This document shows positions 1 through 8,591 of a DNA stretch of 64,000 nt, piece by piece. Both the position numbers and the translations under genes were made by a program. The stretch's first letter is position 1; every line of letters starts with the position of its first letter. A model generated the notes under the pieces. It ran no database searches, had not been told where the DNA came from, and saw only the letters and a list, made by a program, of their open reading frames with translations. Source of the DNA: Exophiala sp. HKRS030 (taxonomy: Eukaryota > Ascomycota > Eurotiomycetes > Chaetothyriales > Herpotrichiellaceae); NCBI GenBank assembly GCA_023897205.1, contig JAHWDD010000001.1, forward strand, positions 5,704,001 to 5,768,000. The letters are read 5' to 3'.

Positions 1-673
1 CAGCACGGATCATCCACATACTTCGACATACTCTGTATTTATTACTGAGAAAGTGACAGATTGATTATTTGGGCCTTGAAAATTGCCCCTGAGAGGTGGA
101 AGCTAGCAAGAGTTGGTGGTTGGCATGTCAATGCGAGTGCATGTGTGCATTTTGCATGGTGCTTTGGTGGTGGATACAGGCACGCGGTGATGGGCTCTCA
201 CTGGGTACCCAGTTACTGTCCCCGGGCACGTTATTTAGGTGGTGGGCTGATAAAGCTGCCCCCTGCTCCACGTTTCCAGGGACCAAGCAAGTCCCTATCC
301 GTCACTTACTAAGGAATTCCTACTCCGTACTCGTGCCTAAATCGGACTCTCCTGTGTCCGCACAGTCCTCCCCAGCCAATGTCGCATTGATCGTGTCTGA
401 ACCACACCTCGTCCTTCCGGCTCAACGTGTACATTGCTGGTGACTGAGCATTCTGTATTGTTCACTACCGTAGATCCTTGTCTCCCTCGATAACCGCCCC
501 CTCCAACGCTCAATCCTTCTGCCCCAGATACCGATCGTCTCATGCTCAAGACAGCCACGGTTACCGAACGCTTCTGGTGCTCCAGCCGCCCCTCCTCATC
601 ACACGAGTGTCTGGCTCTTCGCTCCCATGTCGTCAGCCCTCGATGGTGTGTGGTGGCATAACGGCCAGTAGCC
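1..673. other. Upstream region of the LysM gene
   Basis: No gene is supported here. The open frames are short, overlap on both strands and resemble no family I know. The stretch is the likely promoter and leader of the LysM-domain gene that starts at 674. One copy of the TACTCCGTA word lies at 321-329. Confidence 0.6.
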
Positions 674-2527
674 ATGAACAACAATTCCCATACCGGCCTA
701 TATCCATCGTCCAACAGCAGCACCTCCACGCTAAGACCTCGTGCCTCTCGACTGATATCCTACGTTGACGATGACGCCACGGACGCAACCTCTATCTCGA
801 CTTCCGCTAATACATACCCACCACGTCCTCTCAATAGAGGAGTATCTCCTGACTCGAATGCCGCGCTGAGTCGCTCCAAGTCTGCGGAGAAAGGACAGAA
901 TGCTCGATCTAGCAACACATACACGAGGTCCCCCGCGGGACCGCAGACGCCCTCGGGGGGAAATGGCATGTGGGAGCCATGGTCATCTATACAAGGGCTG
1001 GCCTCGACGTTATTGGGGGGCGAGCAGTCAGGATCCAAGTTCAATGGGGCAATCAAGAAGCCTCTGTGGATGAAGCAAGACAAACTATATGGGACCAAGA
1101 CATCTACCCAAAAATGGGGCCCGAGCCAGGAGCCCTCAACAAGCGCTGCACAGGAAGCCATTGAAGAAAGGAAGGCCATGGTCCAGGCGAAGAAGAGAGA
1201 AGCATTGCTACTTGCAAGTGTGTCTGAAAGCCGGGACAGCTTAGGACGATATAAGAGAAGGGACTCGGATGCGGGTGCGGCTGATTCTGCACTGAACGAC
1301 GTGAGAGAAGATGATCTGGTTTACCTGCATAAAGTACAGAAAGGAGATACTCTAGCCGGAGTCATCATCAAGTACAACTGCCAGGCCGAACCTTTCCGCA
1401 AGATTAACAGGTTCTGGCCCAACGATAATATCCAGACCAGAACGCATGTCTTGGTGCCGTTAGTAGGCTGTACAGCAAGAGGCAAGAAAGTCGACAGCCC
1501 CTATCTTACAAAAGACCTGTTCGACTCCGGGCAAAACCACCCAACGATCCCAACGGCGGACGCGTCTCACGGGAGTCAATCTTTGTCGCCCAATCCATCA
1601 AATTCGGCCGCGTCTTCCACATTAAACTCCGAAGCTCTGTCGATCATCACCTCTCATGCCGAAGAGATTGACTTCAGGCATGATTCTTGGGTGCTGCTTC
1701 CGAACTTCAAAGAGCCTGTCGAGGTTCTGCGTGTACCCAGACGCGCCCTCGGTTTCTTTCCACGCGCTCGACGGAAATCAAACGCTACAATCACCGATGC
1801 ATCATCGAACTGTACGCCCAAGACTTCTTTTGACATGCTCCGTCATCCTCCGACACATGCTGCACAGACTTCGGGGTCGTTGACAGGGTCACCGGCGCGC
1901 CGTCCACAGATGAATGATCGAGGACTTTCGGGGAGGCAACGCTCATCGAGTGGGACAGGCAATTCTTTTGCCGATGCTCTTCGCGGGCCTGGTGGAGTGG
2001 GAACTCTGCGCGGCCTTCGCACAGAAACGTCGCGTCCGGGTCCGGCAGAAGATCCTCTCAACCGCAAATTAGCACAGTATCTCCCAGATCTGCTTCTGCC
2101 CGAGGATATGCCTCGCACCGGGTTCAGCCTCAGACCGTCGCCACGGGGTACACCTCGCCCCAGTACAGATTCACTCCGAAGTTCACGGTCCAACAGCTCT
2201 GGTCTCGGCGAAGTCGGTGGTGCGATCGAAGGCTGGGTGAGGAAAATGGCAGGGGTCAAGAGGGAAAGAGGCGCAGCGGTAGACAAGATGGGTGACCTGA
2301 TAGAATTGGAAACAAATACTGAGCTTGCTGGATTGGGGGGCGGCGGGCAAGACGGCACAAGAAGTATGGATGATACGTCGGATATTCCCACGCCGACAAT
2401 CCCGACTATGATTAACACCACGACAGCCACAGAAGAAGCATTGCTGAACGAGCGATTTCCAATCCGAGGCCGCGTTAGGAATGCATACGCCTCTACTTCG
2501 AGTCCGACCAAGGACAAGGGCGATTAG
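674..2527 (+). CDS. LysM-domain protein without signal peptide
   Basis: This is a 617-residue single-exon protein with one LysM domain at about residues 219-264. The domain opens HKVQKGDTL, continues through a GVIIKYN segment and ends with the hydrophobic VLVPL strand. LysM folds bind chitin or peptidoglycan-type glycans. There is no N-terminal signal peptide or membrane segment, and the rest is rich in Ser, Pro, Arg and Gly and probably disordered. It therefore looks like the intracellular fungal LysM proteins rather than a secreted LysM effector; this is inference. The start follows the context gccATGaac, and no in-frame upstream ATG is evident. Single-exon structure and full-length openness support a real gene. 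Function is unknown. Confidence 0.85.
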   Translation: MNNNSHTGLYPSSNSSTSTLRPRASRLISYVDDDATDATSISTSANTYPPRPLNRGVSPDSNAALSRSKSAEKGQNARSSNTYTRSPAGPQTPSGGNGMWEPWSSIQGLASTLLGGEQSGSKFNGAIKKPLWMKQDKLYGTKTSTQKWGPSQEPSTSAAQEAIEERKAMVQAKKREALLLASVSESRDSLGRYKRRDSDAGAADSALNDVREDDLVYLHKVQKGDTLAGVIIKYNCQAEPFRKINRFWPNDNIQTRTHVLVPLVGCTARGKKVDSPYLTKDLFDSGQNHPTIPTADASHGSQSLSPNPSNSAASSTLNSEALSIITSHAEEIDFRHDSWVLLPNFKEPVEVLRVPRRALGFFPRARRKSNATITDASSNCTPKTSFDMLRHPPTHAAQTSGSLTGSPARRPQMNDRGLSGRQRSSSGTGNSFADALRGPGGVGTLRGLRTETSRPGPAEDPLNRKLAQYLPDLLLPEDMPRTGFSLRPSPRGTPRPSTDSLRSSRSNSSGLGEVGGAIEGWVRKMAGVKRERGAAVDKMGDLIELETNTELAGLGGGGQDGTRSMDDTSDIPTPTIPTMINTTTATEEALLNERFPIRGRVRNAYASTSSPTKDKGD

Positions 2528-3385
2528 GAGGAATGATTGTCTTTGCAGATTCGTGCTAGTCGGGCCATCCATTTTGCGTCCGAATACAGCCTCTTGGTTT
2601 TGTCACACTTCAATACATATGATGGAAGTGCAATGTGGTTTCGGCCGAGCCAAAATTCTATGCCACATACTTACCAACGTTCAATCAACACGACCTTTCA
2701 TTGCAGTGTGTGATTTGTGCCTGCCTCCGTCTCTGTATACGCATATCGATGGAGAATGCCAAGGGCACCAGCTTGCAGTGGGACATCTGTGAAATCACTG
2801 TAGAAGTATTCCAATTATCAGATTTCAGCTCACGGTGCATCAGTGAGGATGGTGCGTATTCGGGCCTTGATCGGATGCGTATTCCTCGACCGCGGCCAAG
2901 ACCAAGTCAAGATATGCGGCACTCTTATTGGGCGGAATTCAGCCTCGGCGCACAGCCTTGTTAAGACCACTATGCAACCTCACTTTAAGCGAATACGCAT
3001 AAGCAGTCGTTGGATCATTCCATCAGCAAATATACTCCGTACAGTTATATGCCTACGAGGCTGCGCAAGACTTTTCACCCCGTGAGAGCCCACGAGAGAG
3101 TCCTAAATCATGAAAGAAGCTAGAGCGAATATAACAAGACATCCCACTAGCGTTGCACTACGGCAGCATGTAATGCACTCATGCGGCCATGTGTCTTCGT
3201 ACTCGCAAAACGATACGCAGTTGCATCAAGTAAGAGGCTGTGGACGGGACCACTATGAGCTCATCGCCATGTGCTGTGCGTGTGAGCTTCACAGGTCTAT
3301 ATAAAACCTCCCCTTTCGACCCTCCCCGAATGACAAGTTGCACAATTACAATCCATACGGAAACAACCACTGCTTCTACATCGAC
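2528..3385. other. Intergenic region between LysM gene and hydrolase
   Basis: No gene is supported. The first part is presumably the 3' UTR of the LysM gene and the last part the promoter of the hydrolase, with a TATA box at 3298-3306. A TACTCCGTA word lies at 3033-3041. Confidence 0.6.
3298..3306 (+). promoter_or_regulatory. TATA box of the alpha/beta hydrolase gene
   Basis: The sequence TATATAAAA lies 80 nt upstream of the chosen ATG at 3386. This distance is normal for a fungal TATA box and favours 3386 as the start over the near-upstream non-ATG extension of the frame. Confidence 0.6.
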
Positions 3386-4531
3386 ATGGCTGGACTTCTC
3401 GCCGCGGCGATTCTTTTCCTCATCGACCGCCACAGGAGCTCGGTGTGGGCGTCGCCGGTGGCGCACGCAACGACACGAGGTCCGTCGGCGTCGTCGTCCG
3501 TGTGCAAGGAGTTCGACGTCGCGATCCCCGCCAGCGCGCCGGGGGCCAGGTACGACCTTCGCACGGTCGACACCGACCTCGACGCGGCGGCGTGGGCCAT
3601 CGAGAGCAGCGCCTGGAGCGCCCCTCCGGGCAACGAGCTGGTGCTCGAGAACATCACCATCTCGGGGACGTACAACATCCACGGCCGACTGTGCGCGCCC
3701 TCGGCGGGCGGCGGGGGCGTGCTGCAGATCGCCTCGCACGGGGCCCACTACGACGGGCGATACTGGGACGCCGACCCCCCGGGCCACTCGTACGTCGACG
3801 CCGCGCTCGACGCCGGGTACTCCATCCTCACGTACGACCGCCTGAGCGCGGGCCGGTCGGACCACCCGGACGCCTACACGGGGGTCCAGGCGCCGCTGGA
3901 GCTCGAGATCCTCCGGGAGCTGACCACGCTGGCGCGCAACGGGACCCTGGCCTCGATGACGGGCGTCGGCGCCGCACCCAACAAGACGGTGCACGTCGGC
4001 CACAGCTACGGGTCGTTCCTCACCACGGCCTTCATCGCGACCTACCCGGAGCTCACCGAGGGCGCCGTCATCACCGGGTTCGTCCTGAACCGGTACCTCG
4101 GGTCCGTCGGGGACGCGCCGTGGGCCGTCCGGCGCGCGCCCGACAGGCCGCCCGGCTACGTCCTGTGCGAAAAGGTCGGGATCCAGAACCTGTTCTTCGC
4201 GGGCGACTTCACGCAGGCGCAGCTCGACCTGGGCGACTCGCTCAAGCAGGCCGTCCCCGTCGCCGAGATCACCAGCGGGTACGAGTTGCTGGGGGCCACG
4301 GGTCCGTTCAAGGGCCCCATCCATTACATGTTGGCGGAAAAGGACTTTTACATCTGCGGCGGGGACTGCAGAGGTCTGTACAGCGTCCCTCAGCAGTACA
4401 AGATCTTCCCCAACGCCTCCGACATCCAGATCGACCTGCAACCCGACACGGGCCACGCCTTGCCGATGCACAACAACGCCACGGCGGGATTTCAAGTCTC
4501 GTTTGACTTTTTGGCCAAGCATGGGCTTTGA
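3386..4531 (+). CDS. Alpha/beta hydrolase, probably secretory
   Basis: This is a 381-residue single-exon alpha/beta-hydrolase-fold protein. The nucleophile elbow GHSYGS places the catalytic serine at about residue 207. The histidine is in DTGHA, about residue 357, and a likely acid is in the AEKD segment about 30-40 residues before it. The start at 3386 begins with a short hydrophobic run (MAGLLAAAILFLI), which suggests a signal peptide or anchor, and several N-x-S/T sequons fit secretion. Substrate is not predictable; fungal relatives are mostly uncharacterised esterase or lipase-like proteins. The gene is strikingly GC-rich with almost all third positions G or C, unlike its neighbours. That bias leaves long stop-free frames in other phases which are not genes. 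Confidence 0.85.
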   Translation: MAGLLAAAILFLIDRHRSSVWASPVAHATTRGPSASSSVCKEFDVAIPASAPGARYDLRTVDTDLDAAAWAIESSAWSAPPGNELVLENITISGTYNIHGRLCAPSAGGGGVLQIASHGAHYDGRYWDADPPGHSYVDAALDAGYSILTYDRLSAGRSDHPDAYTGVQAPLELEILRELTTLARNGTLASMTGVGAAPNKTVHVGHSYGSFLTTAFIATYPELTEGAVITGFVLNRYLGSVGDAPWAVRRAPDRPPGYVLCEKVGIQNLFFAGDFTQAQLDLGDSLKQAVPVAEITSGYELLGATGPFKGPIHYMLAEKDFYICGGDCRGLYSVPQQYKIFPNASDIQIDLQPDTGHALPMHNNATAGFQVSFDFLAKHGL

Positions 4532-5602
4532 GGAGAGGGGTTGGGGGGAGGGGGGGGGTCCAGACGGCATTGACTTGTGGAGTACAAAAGTCATTAGAGT
4601 CAATGGGTCGTGTATTGGGCGGTAATGGTTTTTATCAATAGAGACGAGACGGAGACCCCGGACATAAGTCAACAAGGAGAGGGCCTAGCAATAATGGCTG
4701 GCTTTTCATGTCAGCAGATAGTACGAGTGGTAATGTTTATGTCGACTGGCACGGACAAGGTCATATCTACCTACCCTCTTTACCTCGGACAGATTTCTTT
4801 TCCTCATGATTGATGTTTGGAAAGATGATGATGATGATGATTGTTTGACGTACGGAGTAGCCGAGCGACTCTTGGTTATTATCACACGAATGATGGGGTG
4901 TAGAGTCCAAGTAGTTTGATTGTATACTCGTGTAGAGTAAGTAGTGTAGAGACAACTCTCTCAAAGAGTGGTTTGGTTGGGCGGTTGTGAGACTGACAAC
5001 AAGAAGCGAGTTTTTGTACAATGAAATCCCCGAATATAAATTTACAGAAATCATACTCCATACCTCTCTCGCCACCACGAAACACACACATCCCTTGTTT
5101 TAGCGGATAATCAATCTGGCTGTCCAAAAAAAGTACAATATACGTGTACTCCGTAGAAGGAGTTCAAAAAGAATGTGTCGAATCACGTTTTCAGAATCAT
5201 GTTACTACAATATTACTACTTCATACTCGGAACATTCTAGGTAATTGCTAAATTGCTTGCTCATCATATGCAAACCAACTATCTTGTACTATAAATCTGC
5301 ACCATCACCAAGTACATCTAAATACACCGCTCTCCCCCTTCCTCCTCGTCCTTCTCTTCCACCTCTCCCCATCTCTCACTCATGCTTTTTTTTGATGTCT
5401 TGCGCCACATAACGCTACAAAAATGGTGAGAACTCTCCAACTCACCGCTCCGACTTCCTCTTTGCAAAAGAACAAGTCCAAGGAAAAAGAAACGAAAAGG
5501 AAAAAAAAGGATAACTATGTGAATAAAGGTGGAGGTATATCGTAGACGGGCATGACGGATCTTCATCCCTGTACAACATCTTTCGACGCATCAAAACATC
5601 TC
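4532..5602. other. Convergent intergenic region, hydrolase / mucin 3' ends
   Basis: No gene is supported. The stretch holds the 3' ends of two convergent genes. It is AT-rich, with a GAT microsatellite at 4824-4841 and TACTCCGTA/TACGGAGTA words at 4851-4859 and 5147-5155. Confidence 0.6.
4824..4841 (+). repeat. (GAT)6 microsatellite
   Basis: Six perfect tandem GAT units lie in the 3' intergenic region between the hydrolase and mucin genes. Confidence 0.9.
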
Positions 5603-7741
5603 TCAGTTCCAACCCAAACTGTTCTCGGCCATGACGGGCGGACTAATGTACGTTCGTCCACTCCGGTTGGAACCACTTCGGTCACTGTTTTGAGATGTTC
5701 GACCGCCAAATCGTGTACCGTAGCTACCACGGCCGCCCGCAACCATAAGGTTGGATTGTTCTCCAGCTCGGTTCTGACCCGATTGCACACTGCTCGATCT
5801 CTGGTGTCCCGACTTCTTCTTCTTGTACCTGCGCGCGACCAGGAACATGGCAGCCCCATAGACGGCTGCACCGGCGACCGCGCCGACTGCGATACCCACC
5901 GAGGACGGACGCACAGAAGAGCTACCACCGCTGTCACCAGATCCAGGTGCACCACCGTTGGACTCGCCACTGCCGGAGGTAGTAGCAGCGCTGTTTGCCG
6001 AATTGATAGGCGTGCCTCCACCTTGCATGGCAGACCCAGGCAGGAGAGGAATTGATGAATCGATCATGCCCATCAAAGTGGAAATGGACGGGTTGGGGTT
6101 GTTGTAGAGATCCGAGTTCGGGTTCAAGAGATTCACCGAGAGTGTGTTGACATGTTCCGAAGGGATGTAGGCCAATGCTAGCGTGGTGATGTAGTCGAGA
6201 CTGTCCAACGTGTTGTATGGTTGAAGATATTGCATGACCACGTCACTGGCATTTTGGTTCATACCACGACCGAGACCGGGTGGGAGATACGAGAATATCT
6301 GCTGGATGGCTGTCTGAGATGACACCACAAAAGCGTAGTTGAGACCATAGTCGAAACCAATTTGGATTAGAGTGGTGTTTGCTGGCGCAGTGTTTGCTCC
6401 TCCGGGCGGTTGGATGAAGCCAGGTAGCGAGGTTGGGATGACGGCGCTACTAGACGAGGTCGACTTGGTACTCGGAGCGACGAATGTAGCCGAGATGATG
6501 CTAGACTCGGGCGTCAGAGCGGTGGCCGAATCCGTGCCTGTGGGTTTGAGCGTATTGGTCAGGGGCACCGACGTAGTCAACGGCGGGATACTGGTGGTCG
6601 TGTTGGCAATCGGCGTCAAAGTTGGCTCCAGCGTCGGAGTCTCGGTTGGCGTCTCGGTTGGCGTCTCGGTTGGAGTGGTAGGCGTCACTTCAGGAGTGGT
6701 GGTAGAATTTCCAGGCTCGGGAGTGGGAGTAATTGTTGGGGTTGTAGTAGGGGGGGTGTCCGTAATACTCGGAGTGGTGGTGGGTGTCGTCGAGTTGTTG
6801 TCTGGCGGAGGTGAAGTTGGCCCTGTTGGCGTGGTTGTGGGTGGTGTTGTGATTCCTACGTCGGTGGGTGTGGTTGTCGGCGTTGTGGTCGGTGTAGTAG
6901 ACCCGGTGTCAATAATCGTCGGGCCATCGGTCGTAGTCGACGGTGTTGTAGTGATCCCGAATCCGCCCGTGGGTGTGGTGATAATATTCGTGGGGGTCGT
7001 CGTGATGTCGGAGAAGAAGTTAGATGTTGGCGTCGACGTAATGGCCGAATCGTCTGAACTGACATCAGAGGCGATCGAGGAAGCTACGGACGCAGCAGAC
7101 GACAAAGCTGAAGAAATTGAAGCCAGGTCTGAGCTGGCAGCCGTAGATGCCGCAGATTCGAGAGAACTCGCGAGCGAAAGAATGGACGTCGCAGCGGAAC
7201 TTGCGGACTCGAGGGCCGAGTCAGTACTCGTTGCAGTGGACGAATCGCTGCTTGTGGTAATGATCGAGCCGAGTCCAAGAGTAATACCGAAACCATTGCT
7301 GCTGGAGCTTGTGATCGTGGGGTCACTGCCCGTTGCAGAGGCTGTGCTGTCGGACGAGTCGGTGCTGGTGGCCGGGAACGACAGTGGACCTGTCCCTGTT
7401 ATCGCGGGTCCCGGTAGGTTGGTGGATGGGTCAGTCGTGCTGGCGTCCGAATTCGTAGGAACGCTTGATGTCGAGTCGCTTGAGATGATGGAATTCAATC
7501 CAGAGAACGCGTTGGAGAAAACACCATCAATGCCCGTAGCGGTCGAAGTCGTACTCGATGAATCAGATGAATCGGTTGAATCAGACGAAGTCAGATTCAA
7601 ACCCAGGATTTCTCTCTTCACGACCCGAGGAAAGTAGTACCTGGGCTTCAGGTCGGTTCGCCGTGGGTCAGACGCAGGGACAGCCTCGGCGAGGGTGCCT
7701 GCGAGGATCGCAGACAAAACGGTAATCGAGGAGAACTTCAT
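5603..7741 (-). CDS. msb2: Msb2-type signalling mucin
   Basis: This is a 712-residue type I membrane glycoprotein of the Msb2/MsbA family, a plasma-membrane sensor feeding MAP-kinase pathways (filamentation, wall stress, virulence development). A signal peptide (MKFSSITVLSAILAGTLAEA) is followed by a long Ser/Thr/Pro-rich, presumably O-glycosylated region to about residue 455, including tandem TPTE units. The Msb2 homology domain spans about 456-570 (IQIGF, YNTLDSLDYITTLALAYIPS and NPNSDLYNNP segments). One membrane helix lies at about 615-636, followed by RRYKKKK and a 70-residue tail ending ISPPVMAENSLGWN. The start at 7741 was preferred because the frame upstream lies in a 5' UTR intron. 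The domain and the tail end, recognised from memory, make the call firm. Confidence 0.92.
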   Translation of the reverse strand: MKFSSITVLSAILAGTLAEAVPASDPRRTDLKPRYYFPRVVKREILGLNLTSSDSTDSSDSSSTTSTATGIDGVFSNAFSGLNSIISSDSTSSVPTNSDASTTDPSTNLPGPAITGTGPLSFPATSTDSSDSTASATGSDPTITSSSSNGFGITLGLGSIITTSSDSSTATSTDSALESASSAATSILSLASSLESAASTAASSDLASISSALSSAASVASSIASDVSSDDSAITSTPTSNFFSDITTTPTNIITTPTGGFGITTTPSTTTDGPTIIDTGSTTPTTTPTTTPTDVGITTPPTTTPTGPTSPPPDNNSTTPTTTPSITDTPPTTTPTITPTPEPGNSTTTPEVTPTTPTETPTETPTETPTLEPTLTPIANTTTSIPPLTTSVPLTNTLKPTGTDSATALTPESSIISATFVAPSTKSTSSSSAVIPTSLPGFIQPPGGANTAPANTTLIQIGFDYGLNYAFVVSSQTAIQQIFSYLPPGLGRGMNQNASDVVMQYLQPYNTLDSLDYITTLALAYIPSEHVNTLSVNLLNPNSDLYNNPNPSISTLMGMIDSSIPLLPGSAMQGGGTPINSANSAATTSGSGESNGGAPGSGDSGGSSSVRPSSVGIAVGAVAGAAVYGAAMFLVARRYKKKKSGHQRSSSVQSGQNRAGEQSNLMVAGGRGSYGTRFGGRTSQNSDRSGSNRSGRTYISPPVMAENSLGWN
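6641..6680 (-). repeat. 12-nt tandem repeats encoding TPTE units in Msb2
   Basis: Three near-perfect 12-nt units (core CTCGGTTGGCGT on the + strand) encode repeated Thr-Pro-Thr-Glu in the mucin region. Such units expand and contract by slippage. Confidence 0.8.
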
Positions 7742-7761
7742 GATGTAGATTCTAGAATATA

Positions 7762-7817
7762 CTGCAATTTCCTTGGTCAGTACCACTCCAGCAACAAAAG
7801 GGGGGTCCAGGACTCAC
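7762..7817 (-). other. msb2: Probable 5' UTR intron of msb2
   Basis: On the minus strand a GTGAGT donor, a TACTGAC branch site and a TTGCAG acceptor delimit a 56-nt intron ending 20 nt before the msb2 ATG. All three signals are close to consensus, so the long upstream region probably holds a transcribed leader. Confidence 0.7.
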
Positions 7818-8570
7818 TTCAGGCTTTGATAAAACGAGTGTATGCAGTGAGAGCTTGTTGTGTAAATGAGTGGCTAGGACCCAAAGATCCTCAAAAAGAA
7901 ATCCAGTCGGCTAAGCTTTTGAGAGGGAGCAGGATGTCAACTTCTCGTGGGTGAGAATCGCGTCCTGACGAGATCCAAATTAAATCGGTAGGTTTCTCTC
8001 AGTAGCAAAGGTTCCTCCTCGCAAAGCCCTCTTTGTATCGGTCCGTGGAAAGTTGAGACTGTTGGTCTAGGAAAGCCGTAGCATAAGAGTCGACCGTCTT
8101 TGAGCTATATTTGTCCGAGAATAACCAACAAAGACCGTGGCTTTTGCGTTCCCTCCAGGTAGTTGGTCCAGCCAATTGTTTGAAGAGACAAAGACAACAA
8201 CCAAGGATTGCAGGTGTATAATGTGCGGCCGGCGTGAGCGCGCAGAGAGACCGCTTCTAGGATGGTTGAGATTGGCCACAAATAAATGAGTGATCGAAGA
8301 GGGAACAAGTTCGAAAGAACGTGGTCGACCGAGTGGAAAAAAGGGCAGACTTTGTCGAGGTTGAATGAGCGAACGCGAGCACTGTCTTGACGGTGCTGGC
8401 AAGTCTTGAACAAAGGATGGCTTGAGAAGCAGAAGCGCTGAGTCCAAAGGGGGATTCGACTAGTCGTAGGAAAGGGTTATCGGTCGCAAAACGAGAGACA
8501 GCGACCACGGCGACGTTGACGGATCATCGAAGGTCGATGGCAAGGACGACGAGGTGAGTGTAGGTCGGTA

Positions 8571-8591
8571 GGAGGAGGAGGAGGAGGAGGA
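8571..8591 (+). repeat. (GGA)7 microsatellite
   Basis: Seven tandem GGA units (polypyrimidine on the minus strand) lie about 0.8 kb upstream of msb2, followed by a short GA run. Confidence 0.9.

Noticed and set aside
3179..4675. 498-codon antisense and 353-codon alternate-frame open frames over the hydrolase
   Set aside because: Extreme third-position GC removes stop codons from all frames. The Arg/Gly/Pro-rich translations have no domain, while the chosen frame has a full hydrolase fold.
6372..7637. 421-codon open frame antisense to msb2, valine-rich
   Set aside because: It is the complement of the Thr/Ser/Pro-rich mucin codons. The monotonous Val/Gly composition and lack of domains show it is a shadow.
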